Shown here piece by piece: positions 12,851 through 24,800 of a stretch of DNA of 64,000 nucleotides. The translations under genes and the position numbers were made by a program. The DNA is from Cucumis sativus. Lineage: Eukaryota; Streptophyta; Magnoliopsida; Cucurbitales; Cucurbitaceae. The stretch lies in NCBI RefSeq assembly GCF_000004075.3, contig NC_026661.2, positions 21,666,307 through 21,730,306 of the forward strand, written 5' to 3'. Below the pieces are notes generated by a model. The model ran no database searches and was not told where the DNA came from. It worked only from the letters and a program-made list of their open reading frames with translations. Every line of letters begins with the position of its first letter. The first letter of the stretch is position 1.

Positions 12851-15025
12851 AAATTCTTACTCTTAACACCATAAATTATTACCGTTGCCAATACCAATAA
12901 TATCTTCTTCTAACCAAGAGGCTTTAAAATCTTCATCACTGTGCTCCTTAGTATTTATATACTTGGTTTAAAACGTTATGTCGTGTCGCTATAAGGGCGC
13001 AGAATACCCTCAAGGCTTTGTATTTCGTGCAGATTTTTTTTAAAATGTTAATTTAAAAAAGAAATACATAATCTAAGCTAATTCAGACCACCCAATTTAG
13101 TCAAATATAATTCTCCGTAAATAGTCAAATAATATTATTAGTAATCTCAATAATAGATAGTTCGAATTTTTACCTTGGTTCGGTTAATAAATGTGTTAAC
13201 ACGAAGTTGTTCGATTAAGAGGAGGATCAAACTATTTAATCTATTGAATGTGATTATTAGTGTCTTATATACAGAATAAATATTCTGAGTATTGAATACA
13301 TCAATGTATGTAGGAAAGGAATGATGTATTAAAATGGAGGGAAGGGTGAGCAAAAACTACAGAAGAAAAGTGAGATGACGAACACCGTGACCAAACTAGC
13401 AAAGAAAATATCCGAAGGTGAAATATCTTTACATCATAATCGTCACTAGGTTCGTCATTTAGTTTAATGCCACAAAAGTTCCTCGAGATGCAGGGAAAAG
13501 GAAGAAGTGAAAAGAAAATCATAAAAGTGGAATAAAATATGAAGGGGGAAAGTCAGAAAAGAATCACTCCAACCAAGACATGGCTTATTTTAAAAGAAAG
13601 ATAAGAAACCATGTGAGCGATGCATCTAGTAGATGTCTAGGGTTTAGAAACCCAAGCTAAAAAGAGAAACGATATGGCTAGACTTCCTAATTCTGGAAGG
13701 CAAATATTGCGGTTGGCAACCATAAACTAAGACTTGGTATTGCGTGGACTTGTATCATCCAATGGTTTGACTAGCTCGCTTTTCATTAAATCTGATCTTT
13801 TAATCAAATGGAAACTTCTAGCTATGATATCCACAAATATCACCTTAAAAATTGCGGCAAAAGCATCCAAAATGCCCCTTGATGAAAACTGAAAGGGCGT
13901 CTTTGTATCACCTATGTATAACTTTTGCTTTGGATCTACAGATAATGCCATGGCATAGGCCCATCACAGTTTACACTGTATCAAAGGAAAGTATGGAAAC
14001 TTTATTTCAGATGATCAAATAATGGAACGGAAAGGCTCCCAAAGGCCCATGCTCTAAATGTACTTTTTACCACCATATATTACATATTTAGGTCCATTGT
14101 GGGGCAAAATGGATATCCCATCACTTACTTTGAAGTAGAAACCTACTCCTTTACATACTCATCACAAGGCACTCAAGAATCCCCCTAGAAAAAACTAATT
14201 AAAAGGGTATTTGTATAGATTGCATTTTATGCTTAATAATTAAGTTCATACAAACGTTTCAAAAATAAATTATAAATAAAACAACATCACTTATATAGTT
14301 TATCACTAATAAATTTCGAGAATAATTGGATCTAAATTTTGTTATATCTACAATTTTTTTGTATTGTACTATATCCGCTAATATTCCATGTATAAATTGT
14401 TATATTTGAAACTGATATTAATTAAAAAATCTTAAATAATACTAAACCTCACTTTTAGAAATGTCAAAATTATCCCCAACCTATGTTTGGATTGGCATCC
14501 TAAATCTAAAGTAACATCTTATAATCAAGGAGTTTCTTACGTCTTTTCCTTCTTCGTTATTTTCTCCTCTATCTCTGAGGATAATTGCCCTTCCAAATCA
14601 CTGGAAACAAGCAACTACTCTCCCTTCCCCCAAAACAAATTCGTCATCATTGACTAGAGCATAAAGAATTGTGGTGGATTAAGAGACCATCTGGAAGAGT
14701 CCTTAACCAAAGTTAAAGACATCAAGAATAAATAGACCACCCATTTTAAAATTTCTCCTCCCTTATAAGCTTAAGTTTCCCCTAATTTAACCGATCTAAA
14801 ACTTTGATTGCATTTCTAACTTAACCACTGATTCTTCCTTTAAATAGTCATATGATATCCGAATTACACTTGAGCACACCACTAACTTAACCACGAAGTA
14901 GTCATCCATCTGAATAAGCCTTGAGCACAGTGCCCATCTCAAAGCTTAATCACATACAAATACTCTATCATGACTACATCTTCCAAGGCTCCTACAAAAG
15001 GGCATGACTTTAATACTAATGTGTT

Positions 15026-15180
15026 AAGAACGACATAACTTCAAATATCTCTACAATAGTATGATATTGCCAACTTGGGACATATGTCCTCATAACTTCG
15101 CTTTTGATTTCACCCCAAAAGGCACTGTACTGTTAACGATAGTTTTTCCTTATAAACTCATATACAAATGTAAGACACAA
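15026..15180 (+). repeat. Dispersed plant repeat, copy B
   Basis: Related to copy A at 11838-12022: TATCTCTACAATAGTATGAT, ATTGCCAACTTGGGACATAT, GTCCTCATAACTTCGCTTTT, then CACCCCAAAAGGCACTGTAC and ATAGTTTTTCCTTATAAACTCATA in the same order. Divergence from copy A is substantial, so this is an old dispersal, not a recent duplication. Confidence 0.5.
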
Positions 15181-17314
15181 ATATGACACAACATAGAGCT
15201 AATAAAATGCCATTTTTGACAAAAAAAAAAAAAAAAAGATCATGACACAACCAGGATATATTTAGTAAACTATGCATTTTAAAAAATATATATCAAATTT
15301 AAACTAGGAAAAAAAAAATCAAAGTAAATTGGGTTGATGTATTCATATGCTTAAAATTAGTGTGATGTATTTCACACTCAAAGTTTATTACTATTGTTAT
15401 ATGTGTCTTTTTAGTCTACTCAATAAGTGTTGTATGCCCACCAACATATGTTGCACTAACAACTATGTTATACGTGTCCAACAAGTATCGGAGTACCTAA
15501 ATATTTAATACGTGTCTTTGTCAAACACGTTAGGCAAACTAAAGTATCCTTCTTAGATTAAATCTTTCTGGCAAGTAAATAGCACAGAGGTAGAGTAAAG
15601 AAACCACAATTCAGACGAAATGGCCACCCTCGAAGTGTATTGAATAGAAACATATAGCTTGACCTCTAAGTGATCATGTATACATTCATACAATATTTTT
15701 ATGTGTAGAGTTGAAGTGAAGTGAAGTAAGATTCAATGTATTTAGAACTAACTTCCAGTCAAAACTGAACGAATTCAACTTACTTTCGACCAAAGTTATT
15801 TCTCTTTTTATACTTTTAGTTTATTATAAAGATGGTTAATTTTTTAGAACTATTGGCTTCTTTATTTATTATTTTATCTTCATCATAATTATTGTTTTGT
15901 GAGGAACATACTGTTTAAAAATTTAGAAGAGACCAATTATAAGGCTTTAAAAGTCTTCAACAATCAACGTTGAATCATAATGGATAAAATAGCAGCTCAA
16001 AGTTAAATCAGAGTTCCAATCTGAACTCTAAACTTAAAAAGTACGATAAGTTTAGCCCTCCGACGAATTATGCTCCAAATATTATATAAAGAAATATACT
16101 TCTCTAATGCGTTCAATGAATTATAAAATATATACGGGTGTTAAATTGATAAAATTCTAAATATAAACAGCATTAGAGTATTTTCTTTAAAATCTATGGA
16201 TTTTGCCAAAAGTTATGAAATGTTTAATTTGTTCTTTGATATACTTGTTTTTGTACACAGTTTTATTTAATTGAAATTAATAAATTTATGAAGATTTAGA
16301 CATTGTTTTCGTCTTATAAATTAAGTGAGTGAATCGGCAGAAATCGAAACAATTTTTGCCATTCTTTGATCCTCAAGTTAAAGGACATGAAACAAGGTCT
16401 TCAAGTTAATAGCTCGAGGACACAGATAACATTCAATCCTGTTCAAGTAAGGTTGAAAAGCGAGGTCTTCAAGTAAAAACAAAAGTTACTTAAAAAAAGG
16501 TACGATATAATTAAAGCAAACTTATTTTTTTCTAACTCAAACACCATTTTTTAGAAGACAGGTCTGAGAAATCAATCAAACTTGGAGATATTTGTCTACG
16601 GAGAGAAGAAGACCTACCCACCTCTATTTACGTTCAACTTCAATCCTCAGTAGAAACTGCTAATTGGCTAAGAAACCACATATTTTTCTCCAAAACAGGT
16701 CACTAATTCTTATGATCACTTGCAATTCCTTTCTAAATATTAATTTTTTTCTTTTCTTTTTCCTTTTTTTCCTGAAGAACCTTGTTGCAACTGATCTGAT
16801 TACTGCCATCCTTAAATATGAACTTCCACCAGAACGACCAACACGACTATTGTCCAAGAAATGAAACTTACAAGTCAGACAAACACACGCACAGAAAGAG
16901 AGAGAGAGGGAGGGAAAGAGAGCAATAAAGAAAGAGAGTAGAGAGAACACACTCATCATTTGAGAACTGAACAGGAACAATCACAGGTGAGTACTGTTAG
17001 GCTTAACAATCCAAAGGAAGAAAATCATGGGATTGATGAGAACTGAACAGGAGCAAGAAACAAAAACATTGAAGTTTTCACCGATTGAAAAGCATTGCAG
17101 TCCATCATTTACAGGCCAAAGTATGTTACCAAGGAAAACAGGAAGAGTCACAGCTGTGGCATATCTAACTAAAACTATAAAACAAATAAATAGAACCAAG
17201 ACTTAATTTTGAAGAAGCCACCGAATCCCTCTTAGAACAACGACACAATTATACAACCTATAAAATAAATCTTGTCTAAATAAGGTCGTAAGAATCCACG
17301 GACCTTCATCACCC

Positions 17315-17348
17315 ACCATTAGGAAAATGGTTTTATTTTCCTAATGGT
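17315..17348. repeat. Perfect 14-bp inverted repeat (hairpin)
   Basis: Left arm accattaggaaaat (17315-17328), 6-base loop ggtttt, right arm attttcctaatggt (17335-17348). It lies about 290 bp beyond the NDPK stop codon, where it could be part of that gene's 3' untranslated region or an unrelated palindrome. Confidence 0.8.
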
Positions 17349-17639
17349 AGTATGTATGAGCCTAAACAAAACCTTCTTAAAAGTAACCGAAGATAATAAA
17401 GCTGACAAACGGTTTTGAATTTCTAATACAGACACTGACCCTACATGTAACATCCACAAGTAGCACACAAATATACGAATGAGCAAGTGAGGTGTGCACG
17501 GTACAAGGTATCGGATTGCCAACGTCAAGATGGAACTTGGGTGGAGGCTGGCAGCAGTTCACTTTTGGAATTTGAGATTAATCATAACTAAGAGTCGTGA
17601 ATAAGACCTAGTCATGCTTATACACGGACTGCTTAATGA

Positions 17640-20145
17640 TTATAATTCATCATGTTTTCCAACCATTTCACCTGTTAAAAGTACAGTAACAAAAAAGAAA
17701 ACACTCTTTTGAGGACCAAGAAACAGACGTGCCTTGTGGATTATGTTCTGTCATGTTCTATGAGAAACATAATTAAAAAGTTATAATCTAAACAGATGTG
17801 CCTTGATAATCTAGCCTCTCGTTTTTTCCCCAATTCCATACTCCTATACAGAATTTACAACTCCTGATTCTAGAGGTACATCATTTATTTCAACATCAAT
17901 CAATATGGAAACTCTACTTCATTTATAAGATTGTGATATTGATGAGTAGCTGTATGTTTTCTCATATAGAAAAAAAGACGGTGTGAACACTATAAAGGTG
18001 ACAGTAAAAAATATTGCAATAATAGAAAACGAAAGTAGATCGTGCACAAACAAATAAAAGTAAGCATTATATATAGAGAGGGAATAGATATTACCAGTTT
18101 CTTCTTCAAAGAAAAATGAGATCTCTCTTTGAGCTGATAAAAGAGAATCCGAACCGTGAACACAATTTTTCTCAGAGTCCAACCCACACATTGCCCTGAT
18201 GCTGAAATCGTGGAAGAGACCATAATTAAAACTCAAAATGAGCAGGTAGCAAGTGCATTGACATCAGTACGGAATCATGTCTCAAATTTATGGAGGCAGT
18301 GTATATAGAGACGAAGATTAAAACTCGTATGACCTATTAGGATGCGTAGCCTTAGCCTTCACTGAATCTGTTGGCCCAATCAGAGCACGCCATTCTGCGA
18401 TTGCATTTTGTTTCTCCAAAACCATTATGCATACTGGACCACTGATAAGCAGGGTTAGACAAAGGAAGAACACCATTATTCAAGAACTTAAATACACAAC
18501 CGCACAATTCTAGAGAGAGATCTCATGGTTGTTTGAAACCTTTACAACTGACTGCAAAATCCAGATTACAATTCAATTAGATTTCATAAATCCATATTTC
18601 GACTAAGTTAAACTGTTAGAATATAGCTCAAGATGGAGAAGTACATAACAAAAATCTGACAAGCTTGAGATACATATCGTGAACTTCTATATGTTGTTAA
18701 TGCTATAACTGAAATGGCTTCAAAAGAAAGTAAGATAAATGGTCAAGTCATCGCATCATCTAGTCTTGCGTTACAGCACTTTCAAATATTTGTTTGAGTG
18801 CATGCACATGGTGTTGTGATAGCTTCATAAATTGCATAGGTGACGAACTTAACCACCACTTACTAGCAAATTAATGCACGGGAAAGCAGCTCATGCAAGC
18901 ATGAATTGCAATAACAAAAACGCAGGAAAGTTCAAATTAGTACTGACACCAGTACCACGGAACATATGAAATTAGCAACATTCCGAAGATGACACATACC
19001 TTGTCATGTATTTGACCAGGTTAGGAAAAAAGCTTCTTGACGAATGTTCAGCATAAAAACGACTTGCTCTATCTTCATCCAATTCATCTATTCTTTCCTC
19101 CAAAATCCTGAACCCCGACTCCACAATGGCCCCTTTAATTCTTTCGGTGTAGTTACCGCGCAATCCATCTGGCTTAATCATAGCCAAAGTTTTCTCCATT
19201 TTCATACCTCCATTACTTGCAAACCTAAAAGCGCGGCAATGATATTTTAAAGATTATTTACCAAGTAAAAGAGAAGAAAAATCTTTAAAAACATAAAAGT
19301 AAGTCCCAGCAATACCGATGATATTTTTGGCTTCGTGTTTGTTAAATTTATGCTTGTATCTTTGCAAATTTTTAATTAGAGTTTTCATTTATTTTTACCG
19401 AAACATGTGAATTCTTAATCAAATCTAAAAACAAAACAAGTTTTTAAAAATATTTTTCTATTTTTAAACTCTTGGTTGTAAGTTTTTACATTAGTCAAAA
19501 GTGGATGGACAAAATCTAGTAATGCTTAATAGACAAAAGCAATATTTATAAGAAGAATCAAATGCTATCAAACTAGCATGAGTAGAAATGTCGGAGTAAG
19601 GTAGTGTCACTCCAAATAGCGCGATGTCAATATAGTTGATGATAATAAGGAGATTTGGAGAAAGTAATTTTAATGCTCGCAACAAGAAATTAGGTGAATG
19701 TCTTTGAATTTAGAGGTAATAAATAAATCAGTTCCGAAAATTACTCGATAGAATCATCTATAAGCTAAAAGAAGTTTTCACCAAGGCCTTTTAATTTTCC
19801 AACCATGCTTTTCTTTTTTAATTTCTGTCACTAACAATTAGATATACGTCCGATTAACTAAATCATCTAACAGGAAATCTATCTTAAGATGCAAGAAAAC
19901 GATGTCCATATATACCAAGTAAACTTTTACTTCTTTCTCTAATCAAACAAAAACGGTACGATTATCAATGTTAATGACAAATACTAAGTCGTCCCTCTAC
20001 ACACAACCTAAGCAACCAGAAGATCAAGAGACTTCGAAAGGAAACTAGACGCATTGGCATTCACTTACCCCCCAGAAAATGCAATAGCGACAAGGAAGAA
20101 ACAAAAGCAAGACCGCGAACGTAGCAAAACCAAACGAACCATCAT
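17640..20145 (-). CDS. ER-type nucleoside diphosphate kinase family protein with signal peptide and HDEL tail
   Basis: NDP kinases transfer the gamma phosphate between nucleoside triphosphates and diphosphates through a phosphohistidine. Coding exons on the minus strand: 20069-20145, 19000-19224, 18334-18441, 18095-18201, 17640-17671; phases close to 182 aa. Residues 1-25 form a hydrophobic signal peptide (MMVRLVLLRSRSCFCFFLVA...). Then EKTLAMIKPDG (about 36-46), SSRSFFPNLVKYMT, a GPTD loop (123-126) and NCVHGSDS (149-156) with catalytic His152. The protein ends GKHDEL, the ER-retrieval signal, so it should act in the ER lumen. It matches the Arabidopsis At1g17410 type, not classic NDPK1-4. 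The last exon is only 32 bp and carries the HDEL. The exon 3 donor (AATAG|GTCATA) is weak but is required by phase. A second in-frame ATG follows the first directly. Confidence 0.92.
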
Positions 20146-20580
20146 TTCCTGAGAGAAACTGCAACAACAAAATAATATCAATCAATTAGAATCAGAACTT
20201 CCGAAAAACAGCAGAAACTTAAAGATTTCAACTAAACGAACTCAGGTATTCACCAAAAACTCCACTGCAACAACAACTAGACATACGATCCGTTTCAACA
20301 AATAATCAGTAATATCAAAAACGAAAACTAATAATACTGCAGTTTCATAACCTCCGTTTCTTTAGAAACTCCATAACCGATTGAAACAAAACAAGTACCT
20401 GCGATTCGAGGAGTAGAGAATTTGAAGGTGCAACGCATGAAAAATGGTACGAACTGGAGGAGTTGAAGAACAGCGTAATGGCGGGAAAGTAGAAAAGTTT
20501 GGGAAACCAGAGGCGCGGGGATTGTATTGAATTGTGTTTATGTAGTGTGAGAGAGAGAGAGAGAGAGGGGAATAATATAT
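20146..20580 (-). promoter_or_regulatory. NDPK 5' leader, leader intron and CT-rich start region
   Basis: On the minus strand a leader intron is likely at 20159-20398: donor CGCAG|GTACTTG and acceptor TTGTTGTTGCAG|TTTCTC, 13 bases before the first ATG. Farther upstream a (CT)n tract at 20549-20567 sits where plant transcription starts often show pyrimidine-rich sequence. The transcription start itself is not determined. Confidence 0.5.
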
Positions 20581-21899
20581 CGGTAAAGTGGGGATTGGCT
20601 CGAAGCCGAAGAATTAGATGATTTGTGAAGAGACCGGACTTGGTCTATCGAGTTGGGAGAAAACGGGTGGAGTAAGGTGGACTTTTGTTGGTTTTTGACC
20701 CATTTCTAACTCCGTCTCCCTCCTCGTTACTCTTTTTTAATGGATGATTAAAAATGAACCGATATTGCAATGTTTGTATATCATTTACAACTTTTTTTTT
20801 AATATTATTAAACACTTCCTTCATGTTGAAGTTGAAGTTGTTAATCATTATAATTATATTTTTACTCTTAAAATAATAAGTATGAGTAAATGATAAATTG
20901 TCAAAAACACCAAATATGATAAAATATTTAAGTAAAATTTGTAAATTCAATCAATAATATATCTATTACAAATTATTTATACCTTGTGATCAAAAATTAT
21001 AAAGTGTGAATAGTTGGGATATTTTTAAAATAGAAAAATAAATTAAAAATACTTACAAGTATAACAAAATTTTAGATATAGATTGATATGATCGATGTCT
21101 AAATATTATGTCAAATTTGGTAGCTATATTTTTACAATTCTTGTAAATAGTTTATCTATTTGGTCAATCTTTATAATTCACCTGTTGAATGAATGGTAAG
21201 AATAAAAACTCATCACTTGTATAAATAAAATTCATGGTTGAGAATTATTTTAGTTAGATCTCAAAGTTCATGAACTCACTTGAGTATAAGGAAAATAAAA
21301 AAGGCATTGTGGCGAAATGTGTGCATTAAATAATAATAGTCATAGCTTATCATTTTACGTCAGTTGATTGAGATGGTAAATATATACATACTGAAAAAAA
21401 AAATTACTCTGGTATTACCAAAGTTACAAGTAACTATAGGTTGATATTGTAAATAAGACACGTTCGACAACTCAAAGAGGAAAAAGAATATGTGACCTTC
21501 GTGTGATTACATTATTCGTACTAATGCATCATGATTGGAACCAAGACACTCTGAGGTTCTCTAACCTCAATTTAGCTCGAAAAGCAAAGCCTTATTAGAA
21601 GAAAGTGGATCAAAAGTTAAGTACACTAAAAGTCCAAAGCATCAACGAACATGTAATTATTTAACGCATGAAAATTATAACAATTTCAAGTAAACTTGTA
21701 GAATATCATAAGTTGATCGATATAACACCCTTGTCTTTAAAAACTAATCACATGAACCACTGTGCGATGGAGGATTCAAAATTCAGCATAAACAAAAAAC
21801 CACAAAGCATTTCAACATAAACAAAAACATGATCATAAACATAATATTCACCTTTATGAACATGGTAAATCTATTATATTTATATATATGTTATTAATA
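20581..21899. other. Spacer between NDPK promoter and VIT/VWA gene 3' end
   Basis: AT-rich, with no credible ORF, RNA gene or clear repeat. The last 200-300 bases before 21900 probably belong to the 3' untranslated region of the VIT/VWA gene on the minus strand. Confidence 0.45.
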
Positions 21900-24800
21900 T
21901 CAGAAGCAGTCACATTCACATAATTCAAAGCAGCAATTAAAGATTTCACAGCAAGCAAGAGCAGCAGTGAGTTGTGTAAAAGCCACAACGCACCTGTCAT
22001 TCATGTACATACAAGACTTTATGAAACACAAGCAACAGAATCGGTCGATCAATCTCCCAAAGCAATTTGTAGCGGCTTTCACCAACAGATCTGTAGCTTG
22101 TGTTGCTTTTATTTCCTTTCCTGGCTGCAGATTCTCCGCCGTTGCGGTCAAGTTCCCAAACCCGACGCCTTGGTTCCCTAATAAAATGATCTTCTGCCCC
22201 TTCCATTCTACCTTTTTCGACTTCGTCAGGTCGAATCGCTTGCGCATCTGTTTTATGTAACAACATGGAATTGGTAAGTTGGTGTTTTGGAAAAGAAAAA
22301 AAACCTCTCATCACTATCAGAAAAGGAACATGGGAATTAACATGGAAAAATTCAAAACCGAAGAGAAAATCATGGACAAGAAAGAAATTTGTTGCGTGGA
22401 AATTAGCACAATCACACGAAGTTCTCTAATAAACCTACATTGCAAGAGCATTCTTTCAAGGCAATGGACTACTCATACAACTGGACTAGTATACATTTTC
22501 TTAAAGCGTGTTTCGAGTTGGTATGATTTGAAACAAAAGGCATATGCTTTTTGGAGCTACAACAGCTAGCTTTCTTGGATCATTAATTTTCTTGGGCGGT
22601 TTTTGAAGAATTTAAATGATGAGTTGAGATTGTGTTTAAAAGGGAAGGCAAAATTGGAGAAGATTTCGGTATTTGATCAAATATGGGTTGTAAAAGAAGC
22701 CCAAATGGTTAGATTTTTCACCAGAATGCTTAGACAGTGGAACAAAAGTATTGAACGTGACTATTGGTTGACTTGTTATATAGTTAGAGGTTGGAATTCT
22801 TACTCTCATTTTCACTCAGTGTTATGTAGTATATAATAGTTTTGATTTATCTCTCATACATAAACATTATAAAAGAGAAGGAATCCTAGATATATTCTTC
22901 CGGCCGCTCGAATATACTCATAAAAACAAGAGCAGAGTCCAAAAGTTTAGAGGAAGAAGTCGAACCTTTTGTGAGATGATGGATGGAGCTTTTTTCCCTT
23001 CCTTGGCCAGCACTAGAATCAGACGTGTATACTCGGACGAGAACCCAGATTGTTTGCTCAATTTTGCAATCTGGAAAACACAAATCAAACAAAATTAAAC
23101 CGGGATTAGATAAACTAACATTATAGGGAATGATACGTACTCAATATCATGAATGATGCTTAACATTATCCTTAATCTTTTTCTGTTTCGATGGCAGGCT
23201 AAAAGCTTAAAAGAATGTCATTCAAGCTGAAAATTCAGTACAAGCTATTGTTGGTTGGAGAGACTGTGATTCAGGGGTTCAAACTAAAACTACTTTCATT
23301 GAAGTGCTGACCTAAAAGTTACCGTAAATTTAATTTCTTTTGTATCAACCACATTAAAATTCCATACACCAAGACCATTATGGTCAACACAATAAACAAA
23401 TAGCCACGCTAAAGCGACCAACCTTATCTTGGAGGTCCTTGCTTTCTAATAACCATGCATGTGAAGTCATTATATCAATTTGTCTTCTCGCAAGTACCTG
23501 CAGTGGAAAGAGGGGGTAAGAGAAGGGAAGGCCTTTTCAAAAGAGCGTGCAATACAATTTTCAGTAAGTCGAAAATTTTGCGTCTGGAACCGTGCAATAC
23601 AATATTAAATTTGTTTATCGACGAAAGAAATCCGAAAAGAAAATTCTGATCGATCATCGTTTGTACTAATTCATTAACGGATAGTATATGTAGGAAGAAG
23701 GAAGAACCAATACCCTATCAAGAAGCAGCTCTTTCGCTCTTTGAGCTTGGAGATGGATTGTGGAATTGCTCATATCCGCTGAGGTGCCACTAACTTTGAA
23801 GGATTCTGGGAAGCATCCATTGTATCGGCCTGATATTATCAACGGGCTTCCACATGCAAGGTCTGGAATTTGAGTCGGAAACAACTACACAAAATCATCA
23901 TGTTGGAAAGGAATGTCAAGAATAAGACGCAGTAAAAAAAAAAAAGAAAATAGTTTGTGTGTGGAAGAAAGATAGCAACTTTGGAAAAGTACAACAGACA
24001 ACAGAAACGAGGTGTTCAAGAATTATGAACCTCAAATGAATCAAGATGCTTGAAAGCATCCACGGTGATGTTGGCGAGAAAGAGTGATGAGGCTTTTGTA
24101 AATAATGTCTGGAACCGAGTATCAATCAAATCTGGCACAACAGTAAGTGCTCTGTAAAAACATAATTGAATCTAGCACATTTCCCGTACATTTTTTTTTT
24201 TCTTTTGTCAAAAAAGACGAAGAAACTAGATGGATGAACAAATTTAAAAAATATGAAAATTGAAAACTTAAACGGCTCTTACTCGTAAAACGACCACCAA
24301 AACAGAGAAAAATCATGGCTTTATTTTTATGTTTAATTACAAAGATTTTGTTCGTATGAAACATGACTTTTAGTCTAATGAACGTCGCATCCTAGTATCA
24401 GAAGACCAATAGGAATCTCTACCTTGCCACTATATGAAACCAAAAATTGTTCCTTTCGAAACGATTTATTGCTTCAATTCAAGAAAATTACGAGAGTGCC
24501 ACAAGAACATCGGAAGGCCGTGGTAAAATTTTTCCGATCATTAACATCAATGACGCTAGTCAGAGAGAGAGATATTCACCTACATCATAAGCAGCATCAT
24601 AAATCCCCCTTCCAATTTCCGATAGCATTTGTAGGAAGTAATGGTTACAAAATGTTCCTGGGAAAAGCTTTAAACATCAATAAACGTAAATTTCAGACCG
24701 AATGCAACTGTTCGCATTTTAGATTACCCAAACTAATTGGCGGAAGCAGTTAATGAGCGAAAGAAAATACAAATTAAATTTTCCGATAGTTTTACAACTT

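Larger units (their letters stand above)
11700..17639. other. Gene-poor spacer with repeats and one GC-richer island
   Basis: No credible protein gene was found. The stretch holds the two dispersed repeat copies, a GC-richer island at 12540-12850 without a continuous ORF, a poly-A run near 15222-15238, a GA-rich run at about 16895-16925, and a perfect hairpin at 17315-17348. The part below 17640 should contain the 3' untranslated region of the NDPK gene. Confidence 0.5.

Noticed and set aside
13727..13951. 75-codon minus-strand frame in the 5-17 kb spacer
   Set aside because: No recognised domain, no splice partners on either side and low-complexity surroundings; could be a decayed fragment but not supportable as a gene.
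16660..17200. Minus-strand frames with many hydrophobic residues beyond the NDPK gene
   Set aside because: Hydrophobicity comes from GA/CT-rich and T-rich runs; no conserved motif and no plausible splice link to the NDPK exons.
21967..22260. Plus-strand frames opposite the last VIT/VWA exon
   Set aside because: Antisense shadow of a well-supported coding exon.
22279..22836. Plus-strand frames inside the last intron of the VIT/VWA gene
   Set aside because: They lie wholly in a well-supported intron, no family was recognised, and there is no promoter or codon evidence.
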